A DNA stretch of 64,000 bases. Origin: Brevibacillus porteri. GTDB taxonomy: Bacteria > Bacillota > Bacilli > Brevibacillales > Brevibacillaceae. This document shows, piece by piece, positions 42,159 through 55,255 of the stretch; the stretch's first letter is position 1, and each line of letters opens with the position of its first letter. The stretch lies in assembly GCF_003013475.1 (NCBI RefSeq), contig NZ_PXZO01000042.1, positions 62,001-126,000 of the forward strand, in the 5' to 3' direction. The notes below the pieces were generated by a model. The model was given only the letters and a program-made list of their open reading frames with translations. It was not told the DNA's origin and searched no databases. A program made the translations under genes and the position numbers.

Positions 42159-42804
42159 ATGTCTCACCTCGAGGTTGCTTAGTCGATCGTTTACGATCAC
42201 GCTTTTCCATCAGACGACTGATTCTGGCGTTCATCCACCAGACGGGCAGACTCGCTCCCAACAAGATCGGCAAAACAGGAATCGCCAGCAAGAGAATCAT
42301 GAGAAGGAGCAAGCCTCCCATCGTGACGAGCGAATGCAACGGAAAGGCCGCGACCAGCCAAAACGATTGCTTGAGCGTCCTCTTTACGTCTGCATCCTCC
42401 CGAACAAGCAGGGAAAAGGCGTGGCAAGAGGTAGCCGCATGCAAGAATCCGATCCCCGCAAAAACGGCCGCAATCGAGAGCCCCCACAGGGAGCCCAAGC
42501 GCAGGAAGAACACCACATCGACCCACAGAATTGCCCCTGTTAGCACCGTCCCTGCGCCAAGCCATTGGCTCCTCCAGAAGTAGTGGCGAAAAGCATGCCA
42601 GAAGGCGGACGGAAGCCCACGGTCACTCCACTTGCCGCTAAGTACGTCGTGCAGAGCAGCTGTCGCTGGATAGATTCCAAAGACGATGCCTCCCATGAGC
42701 GTGCACACCACCCACATGAGATGCGCTGCCGCCATCCGCAACAGTCGCTCACCAAATTGATGAAATGACCATGCCCAGCCTTCCCACTTCGCCCGATTCC
42801 CCAC
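42148..42804 (-). CDS. DUF624 (YesL/YteU-like) membrane protein
   Basis: 218 residues from the GTG at 42804, chosen because AGGAGGGA lies six bases upstream; a TTG at 42846 has no site. There are four or five membrane helices and a conserved DUF624 pattern (LLRMAAAHLMWVVCTLMGGIVFGIYPATAAL...). YesL and YteU relatives sit in carbohydrate operons with ABC sugar importers and YesM/YesN-type regulators, and are thought to affect importer assembly or sensing, but their function is unproven. Here it lies between the second permease and the glycoside hydrolase, which it overlaps by 11 bases. Confidence 0.82.
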   Translation of the reverse strand: MGNRAKWEGWAWSFHQFGERLLRMAAAHLMWVVCTLMGGIVFGIYPATAALHDVLSGKWSDRGLPSAFWHAFRHYFWRSQWLGAGTVLTGAILWVDVVFFLRLGSLWGLSIAAVFAGIGFLHAATSCHAFSLLVREDADVKRTLKQSFWLVAAFPLHSLVTMGGLLLLMILLLAIPVLPILLGASLPVWWMNARISRLMEKRDRKRSTKQPRGETYAV

Positions 42805-42832
42805 TTCTGCTCCCTCCTTACTTGATAGCCTC

Positions 42833-43645
42833 TTACTTAATAGCAACGCCAGCTGAATTGTCTACGATATATCGTTGTGCGAGGAAAAAGAGGAGTAACG
42901 GCGGAAGCGAAATCAGGAACGTTACCGCCATCAGCCCGGTAGCCTCTACTTCATACATCCCTTTAAATTGCGCCAGTCCCAGCGTCAGCGTGTACTGACT
43001 TTGGTCATTCAAGAAAATGAGTGGACCCAAATAATCGTTCCATGTGCCCAAGATGTTGAATACACTCACCAAAATCAGAGCAGGCATCATCAACGGCATA
43101 ATAATCCGTGCGTAAATCTGAAACGAACCCGCACCATCAATACGCGCTGCCTCATCCAGCTCACGAGGAATGGTCAAAATAAACTGTCGCATGAGGAAAA
43201 TATAAAACGCTGACCCAAAAAACGAAGGAACAATCAACGGCTTGAGCGTATTGATCCAGCCAAGGTAATTGAATTCCATGTACAGCGGGATCATCGTTAC
43301 TTCCCACGGAATCATCATCGTGGCCAGAACGACCATGAACAGAAAGTCTCTCCCTTTAAACGTAAACCGAGCAAAGCCGTATGCGACCAGCGAAGACGAA
43401 ATCAACTGACCAATCGTGGTCAGGATCGTCACCGTCAACGAGTTTTCCAAATAGAGGTTAAACGGCTGCGACATCCACGCATTCCCGAAGTTCTCCCAAT
43501 GCAGCACATCCGGAATCCATTTTGGTGGATACTGCAAAATCTCATCGTCCGACTTGAGCGCAGTAGAGATCATCCAGTAAAACGGTGCGAGAAACAGGAA
43601 AGAGAAAAAGATCAAGCTCGCATAAGCGATCGTTTTGCGTATCAC
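42833..43645 (-). CDS. Carbohydrate ABC importer permease (MalG/AraQ-like)
   Basis: 270 residues from a GTG at 43645 that overlaps the stop of the upstream permease gene (GTGA), with GGGGAGGGG upstream. Six membrane helices and the CUT1 permease loop EAARIDGAGSFQIYARIIMPLMMPAL are present. It pairs with the other permease as a heterodimer. The operon has no ATPase gene; CUT1 importers of Bacilli commonly use the shared MsmX/MsmK-type ATPase encoded elsewhere. Confidence 0.92.
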   Translation of the reverse strand: MIRKTIAYASLIFFSFLFLAPFYWMISTALKSDDEILQYPPKWIPDVLHWENFGNAWMSQPFNLYLENSLTVTILTTIGQLISSSLVAYGFARFTFKGRDFLFMVVLATMMIPWEVTMIPLYMEFNYLGWINTLKPLIVPSFFGSAFYIFLMRQFILTIPRELDEAARIDGAGSFQIYARIIMPLMMPALILVSVFNILGTWNDYLGPLIFLNDQSQYTLTLGLAQFKGMYEVEATGLMAVTFLISLPPLLLFFLAQRYIVDNSAGVAIK

Positions 43646-44601
43646 GCTTCTTCCCCTCCCCTGCGGTTGTCGCCCTCGTAGTACACCCATTTGCCGGACG
43701 TTTTAAACACGATGAAGGTCAATACCAGTATGATCGCAAACATAAACCAGGAGTTCGCCGAAGCATATCCCATCTTGAAGTATTTGAAGGCGTTGTCGTA
43801 CGCGTACATGGCATAGAAATACGTAGACTGCAACGGTCCGCCTCCTGTGAGCAGGAGTGCTAGACTCAACTGCTGGAACGCACTAATGATCGTCATAATC
43901 AGGTTAAACAAAATCGTTGGGCTCACCATCGGCAGTGTAATGCGGAAAAACTTTTGCACTGCCCCTGCCCCATCAATCGAGGCCGCTTCATACAAGCTCT
44001 CCGGAATGCTTTTGAGCCCCGCCAGGAAAATCAATACCATGGAGCCTTGCCCCCACAAACTGGCGATTACCATGGCAATGAGCGCCCACGTCGTATCGTT
44101 TAGCCAATCTGGACCTGTAATCCCAACCAGACTGAGCAAATAGTTGAAAATACCGTATTCCCCGTCGTACACCCACGCCCAAATCATCGCCAGCGCCACA
44201 CCGGAAATCACGCTCGGCAAGTAAAATACGGTGCGGAAAAAGCCGCTGCCTTTTACCTTCTGATTCAGCATCATGGCCAAAAACAACGCGATGAACAAAT
44301 TCAACGGTACAAACAACAACGCAAATTTAATCGTGATCCAGAGCGATTGCCAAAACAATGGATCGTCCGTAAACATATTGACGTAGTTGTCCAAGCCGAC
44401 AAACGTAACCTCACCAACGACAGGCCAATCAAAAAAGCTCATGACGAGCGAAAACAGCATCGGTCCCAGCGTAAAAGCGAGAAAGCCGAGAATCCAAGGC
44501 AAGATAAAAAGATAGGGCGTAAGAAACGCCCTTCCCTTGAGTTTTTTCGGTTGAACGGTCATGGCAGGCTGTTTATGTGTCACAACACTCTCTGTATTCA
44601 A
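43642..44601 (-). CDS. Carbohydrate ABC importer permease (MalF/AraP-like)
   Basis: 319 residues with a TTG start at 44601 (GGGAAGGGG upstream); an ATG at 44562 is possible. Six membrane helices and the CUT1 loop EAASIDGAGAVQKFFRITLPMVSPTI are seen. Its partner permease is translationally coupled. The 18-base gap to the binding-protein gene shows one operon. The substrate is judged from context to be a galactose-containing oligosaccharide. Confidence 0.92.
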   Translation of the reverse strand: MNTESVVTHKQPAMTVQPKKLKGRAFLTPYLFILPWILGFLAFTLGPMLFSLVMSFFDWPVVGEVTFVGLDNYVNMFTDDPLFWQSLWITIKFALLFVPLNLFIALFLAMMLNQKVKGSGFFRTVFYLPSVISGVALAMIWAWVYDGEYGIFNYLLSLVGITGPDWLNDTTWALIAMVIASLWGQGSMVLIFLAGLKSIPESLYEAASIDGAGAVQKFFRITLPMVSPTILFNLIMTIISAFQQLSLALLLTGGGPLQSTYFYAMYAYDNAFKYFKMGYASANSWFMFAIILVLTFIVFKTSGKWVYYEGDNRRGGEEA

Positions 44602-44619
44602 TTCCCTGACCCCTTCCCG

Positions 44620-45921
44620 TTATTTTTCTAAAAACTTCTGGGAGTCTTTGACTGCCTTGTTCAGTAATTCCTCGGCATTTTGTCCCATCATGATCGCATT
44701 GACCGCTGCGGAAAGGTTCCGGTTGATTTCGTTCCAGTGCGGATTCAACAGGAAGGCAGGCGTGTCAGTCGATTGTTCCAATGTCTTATAGAACGGCGCG
44801 TAGAGTGGGTCCTGATCGAGCTTCTTTTCTTGTACGACACTAATACGCACAGGCAAGTCAGATGTACGCATTTTGATCGCATCACTGGAAACGAAGAACT
44901 TCAAAAACTCCCAAGCCAGTTCTTTGTTTTTGGAATCCTTGGCGATCGATACAGAGGAGGTTCCAATGACACCCTTACTAGGCTTGCCAGGGAATTGCGG
45001 CATCACGACCGTACCAAAATCGACATTCGCCTTCTTGTACGACTCGAGCGACCATACGCCGTTGTCATACATCGCGAGCTTACCCGCTTTGAACAAGTCG
45101 TTCCCGCTCTGCTGGTTTTTTCCACCGACAAGCAAAGCGCTCTTGTCTTTCGTCAAATCACTGAAAATTTGCAGGGCTTCTGCCGTTTCCTTGCTGTTCA
45201 TGTAGCCTTCGATGGCTTTTCCATCAGGGCTAATAAAGCTGCTGCCGTTGCTCCACACGAACTGCTGCAAATCGTACGTATCCGGCTCCGAACGAACAGC
45301 GAAGCCGTACTGCTTCTTGTCGCGAACGGTCAGCTGTTTGGCAGCCGATTTGAAATCATCCCACGTCCAGTCGTCTGTCGGAAGTGGTACATTTGCTTCG
45401 TTAAACAGCTTTTTGTTGTAGAATACGACCCGGGTCGAGAAGCCCGCTGGGAGACCGAACAATTTTCCATCGAATCGATTATAGTTTAAGAGGCCTTGGT
45501 AAAAGTCGTCGATTGCCACTGATGGGTCCTTCTTTACGTACTCATCCAATGGCTCGAGTGAGGCGTTGTACGTTGGGAAATCCCACATGTACATGACATC
45601 CGGCGGGTTTTTCGCTCCGAATGCCGCTACCAGCTTCTGATCAAAACCATCTGCATATGCCTCGACTTGTACCTTCACACCCGGATTTTTCTGTTCGAAT
45701 TGTTTCGCGATATCTTGTTGGATCTTCAGCATTTGGTCCGTGTCCCAAGTCGCGAAACGCAATGTAACCGTTTCCTTTTTATCAGACGATGCTGGCGTTG
45801 TCGTACCTGTGTTACTAGACGTGCCGTCTGTTCCTGTTGGCTGGGCTTGTGAACAACCAGCTACGACGGCCAAAAGAAGTGCCATACCAGCTGCCATCCA
45901 TTTTGACGCAACCTTTTTCAT
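44620..45921 (-). CDS. Sugar-binding lipoprotein of a CUT1 ABC importer
   Basis: 433 residues with a lipobox (LLAVVAGCSQ). The mature protein is a family 1 solute-binding protein: VTLRFATWDTDQMLKIQQDIAKQFEQKNPGVKVQVE, PDVMYMWDFPTYN and WTWDDFKSAAKQLT, aromatic-rich as in oligosaccharide binders. It is the first gene of the importer operon and lies just downstream of the YesM/YesN-like pair, which probably induces it in response to the sugar. The substrate is inferred from LacZ and tagatose-pathway enzymes encoded upstream on the same strand. Confidence 0.9.
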   Translation of the reverse strand: MKKVASKWMAAGMALLLAVVAGCSQAQPTGTDGTSSNTGTTTPASSDKKETVTLRFATWDTDQMLKIQQDIAKQFEQKNPGVKVQVEAYADGFDQKLVAAFGAKNPPDVMYMWDFPTYNASLEPLDEYVKKDPSVAIDDFYQGLLNYNRFDGKLFGLPAGFSTRVVFYNKKLFNEANVPLPTDDWTWDDFKSAAKQLTVRDKKQYGFAVRSEPDTYDLQQFVWSNGSSFISPDGKAIEGYMNSKETAEALQIFSDLTKDKSALLVGGKNQQSGNDLFKAGKLAMYDNGVWSLESYKKANVDFGTVVMPQFPGKPSKGVIGTSSVSIAKDSKNKELAWEFLKFFVSSDAIKMRTSDLPVRISVVQEKKLDQDPLYAPFYKTLEQSTDTPAFLLNPHWNEINRNLSAAVNAIMMGQNAEELLNKAVKDSQKFLEK

Positions 45922-46038
45922 CTGTGATCCCCCCTAGATTTACCCCTCATTTTCTTTATTTTAATGAAGAGAAAAAAACGGTGAAACCGCCAACTGTTCG
46001 CAATAGTGCGTCAATTTGTTTCCTTTTTTTCGCTTTGT

Positions 46039-47235
46039 TCAGGTTTGCGCGGTGGAGTGGACGATTGTTCGACTGGAACCCTCCTTTTGTTTGAAACGGT
46101 AGTGGCTCGGGGTCATCCCTGTACATTTTTTAAACCATTTACTGAAGTATTTCGCGTCAGGAAGACCGACTCGCTCCGCTACCTCTTGAATGGACAGAGC
46201 TGTTTCATCCAGCATCGCTCGGGCCATTTTTACCCTGCGCTTATCGAGAAACTCGCTGAAGCTCTCGCCCACTCCCTTTTTAAACATCACACTAAAATGA
46301 CTACGGCTCAGTCCCACCTGTGAAGCTACCTCACTGACCGTCAATGGCGTATCCAGACGATCGAGCGCGTAATAAACAGCCTGCTTGATTGGCTCCTGCC
46401 ACGGGTCTTGAATGACGCCGTACTTGCGCGCCCGCTCCGTGCGCTGATAGAGCATTCGTACCGTCTGAATCCACGGTTCGAGTCCAGCAAACGGGCCGGT
46501 TGTCTCCCAGCTCGTCACCTTTCCAGCCAGCTTCCATTCCACGAGCAAGGATTCTACCTGTCTGCTAATACTTGCGGGAGTCAGTAAAAAACGGATATCG
46601 CCACATGCGATCCACTCCCATTGGCTGTCCAGCTCCCGTGAAATCCATGCCCGCTCCTGTTCCTCGCCATTTGCACTGCTGCCCATCCCTTCCAAGAGCC
46701 ATACACGCACGGAATCGTTCATCCACGACCAGTGTGATTGCAGGAGGGAGGACAAGCTTTGCTCGAAATCCCGGCTCAAACCAGTCAACCACGCACCGAA
46801 TTCCCGCTTCCATTCATCAGGGCGTTCCCTACTTTTTTCGGGTCGCGCGCTCTCGCCTGCCAGCTCAGACCGCAGCTTTTCCAACAACGTCCCCCATTCC
46901 TCATCCTGAAACTCGGTCTTCAACAAATATCCGGACACCCCGAGAGAAATTCCTTGCTGGGCAAAAGCAAAATCGCGGTGACAGCTGAGCAAAAGCATCT
47001 TTGTTTGGGGAGCGTGCTCCTTCACTCGCCTGCACAGCTCCAACCCATCCATTTCCGGCATGACGATGTCCGTAATCACCAACTCGGGCTGTATTTGCAG
47101 GAAAGCCTCCCAGCCTTTCCGACCATTCGGTGCATCCGCTACCACTTCCATCCCGTAGCGACTCCACGGCACCATTGCCTTCAGTCCTCTTCGCACCAGC
47201 ACTTCGTCATCCACAATCATTACCTTGATGTTCAT
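46039..47235 (-). CDS. AraC-type response regulator (YesN-like)
   Basis: 398 residues; GGGAGG precedes the ATG. The receiver domain (residues 1-120) has the acidic pair (VDDEVL) and phospho-acceptor Asp in LVITDIVMPEMDG. A variable middle region follows, and the C-terminal AraC domain holds two helix-turn-helices (LTVSEVASQVGLSRSHFSVMFKK and ALSIQEVAERVGLPDAKYFSKWFKK). The start lies 29 bases inside the end of the kinase gene. It probably activates the sugar importer operon that begins at 45921. A weak hairpin with a T-run follows (about 45975-45990). Confidence 0.93.
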   Translation of the reverse strand: MNIKVMIVDDEVLVRRGLKAMVPWSRYGMEVVADAPNGRKGWEAFLQIQPELVITDIVMPEMDGLELCRRVKEHAPQTKMLLLSCHRDFAFAQQGISLGVSGYLLKTEFQDEEWGTLLEKLRSELAGESARPEKSRERPDEWKREFGAWLTGLSRDFEQSLSSLLQSHWSWMNDSVRVWLLEGMGSSANGEEQERAWISRELDSQWEWIACGDIRFLLTPASISRQVESLLVEWKLAGKVTSWETTGPFAGLEPWIQTVRMLYQRTERARKYGVIQDPWQEPIKQAVYYALDRLDTPLTVSEVASQVGLSRSHFSVMFKKGVGESFSEFLDKRRVKMARAMLDETALSIQEVAERVGLPDAKYFSKWFKKCTGMTPSHYRFKQKEGSSRTIVHSTAQT

Positions 47236-48943
47236 CAGGAATTTCCTCCCTTTTCGGCCATGTGATTTGAATTGTGGTTCCTTCTCCTCTGACAGATGAA
47301 ATTTTCATGCCGTGCTCCATACGGAAATGAAGCTTGAACTTCTGATCGACGTTGTACACACCGAGCCCTCGTTTGCTAGAACGCTCTAGATCAGGATCGA
47401 GAAGTTTGGCCAATCGCTCCGGCACAATTCCTGCACCGTCATCTTGCAACAGCAGCGTCACAAGCCCTTCTTTTTCACTGACACGGATCCGGATCGTTCC
47501 GTGCCCGTCTTCGAATGCGTGGAAAAAGATATTTTCCAAAAGCGGCTGGAGAGTCATTCGCGGGATCAAATAGCGACGGCAAGCCTCTACTCCCGTCTGT
47601 TCAAATTGAAAAACGGGCCCATACCGCAGCTCTTGGATTTGCAGAAAATGCTCGACGGTTTGCAGTTCCTTTTCCAACGGGACGAGCTCCTGCGTGATGT
47701 CGAGGTTGCCCTCTAGCACTTTGATGAGATGATAAAGCATATTGCCGATTTCATTGGCGCCAGATAATCTTGCCTTCCACTGGATGGAATTGAGTGTATT
47801 GAACAACAGATGCGGATTGATCTGGTAGTGAACGGCTCGCAGCTCTGCTTCCTTTTTCAACTGCTCGGTGCGACTCACCTCGGCGATTAGCGTCTGAATC
47901 CGCCTCACCATCTGGTTGAAGCTCACCCCTAACCGCCCCAGCTCGTCTTCTGTATCGACCTCAGCTCGTGTTTGCAGCTCGCCTGTTCCTACCAGCCGCA
48001 TCGTTTCTTGAAGTCGTTTGATTTTGCCTGTAATCCGTTTGGAAAATAAATACGCCAAAAGAAGTGCCAGCACGGCCGAAAGAATCAGCGCCGCGATAAA
48101 AAAGGATTGAATCACTTCCGCAGAGCGGTTCATTTGCTCGTAAGGCAAGCGCACCTGAATCATCCAGTTGTTGGACTCCAGTGGCTTGTTCCAGACGATA
48201 TCGCTCTCTTGCTGGACGAACGTACCCGCAGTCTGGTAAATCAGCTCGCCATTGTTGGCTGTAATCGTCACATACGCACTCATGTCCTCTTCCAGCTGTT
48301 CAAACAACTGAAACAGCTTGCCTGCTTTCATCTCGATCAAAATCCGGCTATCCTTCAATACGCCATAACCGCTGAGAACGGGAACGACCAGACCGAGTAC
48401 CTTTTCCTGATTTCGCAGCTCCGCCTCATCCTGAAATCCGACATAATGCCGTGGTGTGTAAAAACCGATCCATCGCTCCTCATCCAGCTTGGCGGGCAGC
48501 CCCTTCCACCACCATTCCCGCATCAGATCCTTTCCATTGATCACATTTTCCCCGAAAAAGTAACCGGAGGGCGTCACGATAAAAATGCCTTTTGTATCAA
48601 GGTTGCAGTGCGCCCCCAGGTATCGCTCGAAGTTTTTTTGTTCCAGGAAGCCTGTGTACGTCTTCGGCTGTTCCTCCCGCATGACGACCAACGTCGGGTC
48701 TGACACGTACGTATTGATGTCATAAGCCATGTATCTCATTTGACTCAGGTAGTTGTCGATCTGGATTTGCAGCTGCGTAGCGATATACTCGCCTGACTTG
48801 CTAAATTGCTCGCGAACGACCATCGACGATTTCCAATACGCCATACTCCCTAGCGTAATCAGCGGAATAATGGCTGCAATCAGCATAAAAGCGAGCAGCT
48901 TGGCATGAATGCTTCTGCGCGGAAAGAGCGACCATGACTTCAT
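47207..48943 (-). CDS. YesM-type sensor histidine kinase
   Basis: 578 residues from the ATG at 48943 (GGTGGT upstream); the frame extends to 48979. Two membrane helices (about residues 15-35 and 285-305) flank a dCACHE-like outer sensor region of about 250 residues. HAMP, the His-kinase domain (LRAVHYQINPHLLFNTLNSIQW with the QINPHF-type phospho-His motif), and HATPase (LQDDGAGI, GLGVYNVDQKF) follow. It is coupled to the AraC-type regulator gene. YesM/YesN pairs usually sense an extracellular sugar or its binding protein and switch on the neighbouring importer. Confidence 0.92.
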   Translation of the reverse strand: MKSWSLFPRRSIHAKLLAFMLIAAIIPLITLGSMAYWKSSMVVREQFSKSGEYIATQLQIQIDNYLSQMRYMAYDINTYVSDPTLVVMREEQPKTYTGFLEQKNFERYLGAHCNLDTKGIFIVTPSGYFFGENVINGKDLMREWWWKGLPAKLDEERWIGFYTPRHYVGFQDEAELRNQEKVLGLVVPVLSGYGVLKDSRILIEMKAGKLFQLFEQLEEDMSAYVTITANNGELIYQTAGTFVQQESDIVWNKPLESNNWMIQVRLPYEQMNRSAEVIQSFFIAALILSAVLALLLAYLFSKRITGKIKRLQETMRLVGTGELQTRAEVDTEDELGRLGVSFNQMVRRIQTLIAEVSRTEQLKKEAELRAVHYQINPHLLFNTLNSIQWKARLSGANEIGNMLYHLIKVLEGNLDITQELVPLEKELQTVEHFLQIQELRYGPVFQFEQTGVEACRRYLIPRMTLQPLLENIFFHAFEDGHGTIRIRVSEKEGLVTLLLQDDGAGIVPERLAKLLDPDLERSSKRGLGVYNVDQKFKLHFRMEHGMKISSVRGEGTTIQITWPKREEIPDEHQGNDCG

Positions 48944-49039
48944 GTGACAGAACCACCACCGGATTTTGATTAGTTGCACTATTCAATCTTTAATTAGATT
49001 GTACAACGTTTCGGCGATGCCTTCGAGAACAATCAGCGG

Positions 49040-52162
<3,123 letters not shown>

Positions 52163-53161
52163 TTACAATTTCACGGTTCCTTGTTCCCTGTTCATTGCTT
52201 GCAGGGCCAAGGCGCCAGCACCGAGCATTCCTGCATCTGCACCGAGCTCGGCCAAAACGATCTTTGTCTGTTGATGAACGACTTCCATGGCGTACCGTTG
52301 TACACTCGCTTGTACCGGGGCCAGCAATAGCTCCCCAGCCCGACAAACCCCACCGCCGATCACTACGAGCTGCGGGTTGCATACGTTCACCAACACAGAC
52401 AAAGCCCAGCCCGTTACTTCACACACTTCGTTCCATGCGCAGATCGCCACCGCATCACCTTGTTCCACTGCCGTAGCCACCTGCTCAGCCGTAATCCGCT
52501 CAATCTGTCCATCGCACAGAGTAAACAGAGGAGAGGCTTTTGCTTGCCGCGGATTAGCATCGAGCTCCTTTTCTAAGCGTTCACGGGCCAGTCTCGCAAT
52601 ACCTGTGGCAGATGCGACCGTCTCTACACAGCCGAGCTTGCCGCAATTGCATGGAGCAGTAAGCCCTGGATAGCGCACATGACCAATCTCTCCCGCGAAT
52701 CCGTGACTGCCCCGAACGAGCTTTCCTTCGTTTACAATCCCTGCTCCCACCCCTGTACCAAGCGGCACGAAAACGAGGTGACTTACCTCACGACCCGCAC
52801 CGAAAATGGCTTCTCCGAGTGCAGCTGTCCGTAAATCGTTTTCAAAAAAAAGCGGCAGTTTCACCAACTTCGCGAGTGGTGTCCGCAAGTCTGCCTGGTG
52901 CAATTGAAAGTTAGGCGAGTGAACCGATATCCCATTTTCCGCATCAAAAGGACCAGGAAATCCGATCCCTACTGCCTCTATTTGAACGGGTGATTGATCC
53001 CGCAGTTCGTTAATCAAGGCAGCCATTCGCTCGATCAAGATGGGCAAGTTGTTATGAACTTTTGTCTCCTTGGCAGCCCGGAGGAGAATTCGCCCATTCT
53101 CGTCCATGACCGCCCCTTTCATTGTCGTACCGCCGACATCGAGGCCAATTACATGGCGCAT
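52163..53161 (-). CDS. ROK-family sugar kinase
   Basis: 332 residues from the ATG at 53161 (GGAGG six bases upstream; the frame runs to 53209). It shows the nucleotide-binding start VIGLDVGGTTMKGAV, the catalytic region FENDLRTAALGE, and the zinc site of ROK proteins (CNCGKLGCVETVAS). No DNA-binding domain is present, so it is a kinase rather than a repressor. Glucose is the common ROK substrate; here it may phosphorylate glucose and possibly galactose from LacZ action. It lies between the tagatose-6-phosphate-kinase-like gene and lacZ. Confidence 0.88.
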   Translation of the reverse strand: MRHVIGLDVGGTTMKGAVMDENGRILLRAAKETKVHNNLPILIERMAALINELRDQSPVQIEAVGIGFPGPFDAENGISVHSPNFQLHQADLRTPLAKLVKLPLFFENDLRTAALGEAIFGAGREVSHLVFVPLGTGVGAGIVNEGKLVRGSHGFAGEIGHVRYPGLTAPCNCGKLGCVETVASATGIARLARERLEKELDANPRQAKASPLFTLCDGQIERITAEQVATAVEQGDAVAICAWNEVCEVTGWALSVLVNVCNPQLVVIGGGVCRAGELLLAPVQASVQRYAMEVVHQQTKIVLAELGADAGMLGAGALALQAMNREQGTVKL

Positions 53162-53189
53162 GCTACTCCTCCCTTCTGAACCAGTCATT

Positions 53190-54134
53190 CTACTCGACTC
53201 GCTCCACATGCATCGGTTGACTCCTCAACCTCTGCACATCGTCGGGCACGATCATGCCCGCTCCTAACGACCGTGTATTCGCGGCGCCGCATGCCATCCC
53301 CAGCCAAATCGCATCTGGCCAAGCCAAGCCTCGCAGCCTTCCGACAAGGACACCCGCAAGCATCGAATCACCGCAGCCCACTGTATTTTTCACTTCGGTA
53401 TCCGCTAACCGAATCGCGGAAATACGCCACGTCTCCTTGCCATCGCCAAACCACGCGCCCTCCTCTCCTAACGAGAGAAGGACTCGCTGGGCACCGTGCT
53501 CACGCAGTTCGCGTATGGCTCTGCATCTGGCATCGTCGCTATCCAGCGAAAATCCGAGAATCGCTTCCGCTTCCGGTCGATTGGGCTTGATGAGTGAGGG
53601 TGTTGCTTTGATTCCTTCCAGCAGGGCCTGGCCGCTCGTATCGAGCACGCATGCGGTTCCTTTCCCAGCGACACCTCGGATGAGCGCAGCGTATGTTTCG
53701 GTTGGAACGCCACCTGGCAAGCTTCCGGAAAAAACCATGTACTGTGCCTGGTCCGCCAGCTCGATCAAACGCGTTTGCAAGCGACTGATCTCTTCTTCAC
53801 TGGGCGCAGGACCTTGCTCTAGCACTTCTGTCACCTTCTTTTCCTGTTCGTCGAGAAAAGCGAGACACAGTCGGGATTCTCCGCTCGTTTCGATAAAGGA
53901 GGACGTAATCCCCTCACACTCGCAGCCTTCCGCGATGAATCTCCCGTTGTGACCAGCGACAAAACCGCTTGCGACTACATCCTGCCCCAATGCTTTCACT
54001 ACACGCGCTACATTTAGCCCTTTTCCGCCGGGCAAGCTCAGTACATCAGTCGTGCGATGCAGCTCTCCAGAACGAAAATGCGAGAGGCGATACGTCTTAT
54101 CGATGGCCGCGTTCAGTGTGACCGTTACGAGCAT
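53190..54134 (-). CDS. 1-phosphofructokinase/tagatose-6-phosphate kinase (PfkB family)
   Basis: 314 residues. PfkB-type features are LPGGKGLNVARV near the N-terminus, VFSGSLPGGV, and the catalytic C-terminal motif NTVGCGDSMLAGVL with Asp as the base. This subfamily (FruK/LacC) phosphorylates fructose-1-phosphate or tagatose-6-phosphate. Together with the class II aldolase and the isomerase gene next to it, and the lack of a fructose PTS gene, tagatose-6-phosphate is the better guess. One base separates it from the isomerase gene. Confidence 0.88.
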   Translation of the reverse strand: MLVTVTLNAAIDKTYRLSHFRSGELHRTTDVLSLPGGKGLNVARVVKALGQDVVASGFVAGHNGRFIAEGCECEGITSSFIETSGESRLCLAFLDEQEKKVTEVLEQGPAPSEEEISRLQTRLIELADQAQYMVFSGSLPGGVPTETYAALIRGVAGKGTACVLDTSGQALLEGIKATPSLIKPNRPEAEAILGFSLDSDDARCRAIRELREHGAQRVLLSLGEEGAWFGDGKETWRISAIRLADTEVKNTVGCGDSMLAGVLVGRLRGLAWPDAIWLGMACGAANTRSLGAGMIVPDDVQRLRSQPMHVERVE

Positions 54135-54135
54135 G

Positions 54136-55227
54136 CTATCTCACCTGCACAGTAACGAGCGGCTGGCCCATTTTTTGTTTGAACAAATTGATCACTTCTA
54201 CAGGGGTTGGATCGACGCCGCGAATCAGAGCAGCGTACAGCGACACGAAGTCAGCCAAGTACACGATGGAAAACAAACGAGCCATTCGGGACACGCCGTG
54301 GGAGTGAACCACCCTTACCCCACCAGCGCGCTCACGCAAAATGTCAGCGCTGATCTCTACACGTTGGGTCGTCTTCTCACTATCCTCCTGATCGCGGATG
54401 AGTGTAAAATGAACGCCCTTCAGCAGTGCAGACGGCGAATCCCAGCCCACAGCTTCGTCGTGGTGAAGACTCGGAATGGCGTTCCAAAATGCCATCAGCT
54501 TGCTGTTTTCCCCGAGCTGGTTTTTCCAACGCCATGCAGGAGCATCGAAAAACGGTAGCGTTCCGTACACAACAGGTATCAGTCCATCCATCTCGATGGC
54601 GATTTGCTTGGCTTCATTATTCTCGATCGGAGAGTCCGTTCCGTAGACGTGCTTCCACTTTTCGAACAGGGCAATCGTCTCCTCGACCTCCGTACGCTTG
54701 TCGGAAATCAGCCCGAGCTTCGTCAAGATGGCGAGAATCGGCAGGAAAATGTAGCCGAGTACGATCCGAGGCATCATTCCGCCAGGTACAATCAAGCACG
54801 CATGATTGTGTTCACGAGCCAGCCCCAATACTTTTCCGCCCGCCGTAATGACGGCTATCTGTGCTCCTTTGGCGATGGCCGCTTCGTAGCCGCTGACGAC
54901 CTCTTCTGTATTGCCGGAGTGGCTAACGACGATGACGAGCGTCTTCGCATCTACAAAAGCCGGGAGGGTGTAGCCTTGATTTAATTGAAGCGGCACTTGC
55001 AACTCGTCAAACAAATACGACTTGATCAAATTGACGCTCGCAGCCGAACCGCCACCAGTGCCAAGCACCACAATATTTTCAATTTTAACAGAAATATTCG
55101 ACACATCTAAAGAATCAGATAATTGTAAGCCTGTTTTAAACTGCTCATCATAGCTTTCCGTATCTTGCAGTGCCCGAATCGTATCCAGTTCACGCAGTGC
55201 TTTTGTATCATCGAGATTCATACGCAT
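54136..55227 (-). CDS. SIS-domain sugar-phosphate isomerase (bifunctional phosphoglucose/phosphomannose isomerase family)
   Basis: 363 residues from the ATG at 55227 (GGGAAAGGG upstream; ATG at 55221 is an alternative). Two SIS halves are seen: VVLGTGGGSAASVNLIKSY and VIVVSHSGNTEEVVSGYEAA in the first, and the C-terminal family pattern WKNQLGENSKLMAFWNAIPSLHHDEAVGW, FVSLYAALIRGVDPTPVEVINLFK. This matches the bifunctional PGI/PMI group rather than AgaS. In this operon it would interconvert an aldose and ketose 6-phosphate, perhaps galactose-6-phosphate and tagatose-6-phosphate in place of LacAB. That specificity is inference. Confidence 0.82.
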   Translation of the reverse strand: MRMNLDDTKALRELDTIRALQDTESYDEQFKTGLQLSDSLDVSNISVKIENIVVLGTGGGSAASVNLIKSYLFDELQVPLQLNQGYTLPAFVDAKTLVIVVSHSGNTEEVVSGYEAAIAKGAQIAVITAGGKVLGLAREHNHACLIVPGGMMPRIVLGYIFLPILAILTKLGLISDKRTEVEETIALFEKWKHVYGTDSPIENNEAKQIAIEMDGLIPVVYGTLPFFDAPAWRWKNQLGENSKLMAFWNAIPSLHHDEAVGWDSPSALLKGVHFTLIRDQEDSEKTTQRVEISADILRERAGGVRVVHSHGVSRMARLFSIVYLADFVSLYAALIRGVDPTPVEVINLFKQKMGQPLVTVQVR

Positions 55228-55255
55228 GTAAAATCGTCCCTTTCCCTTTTTTTGA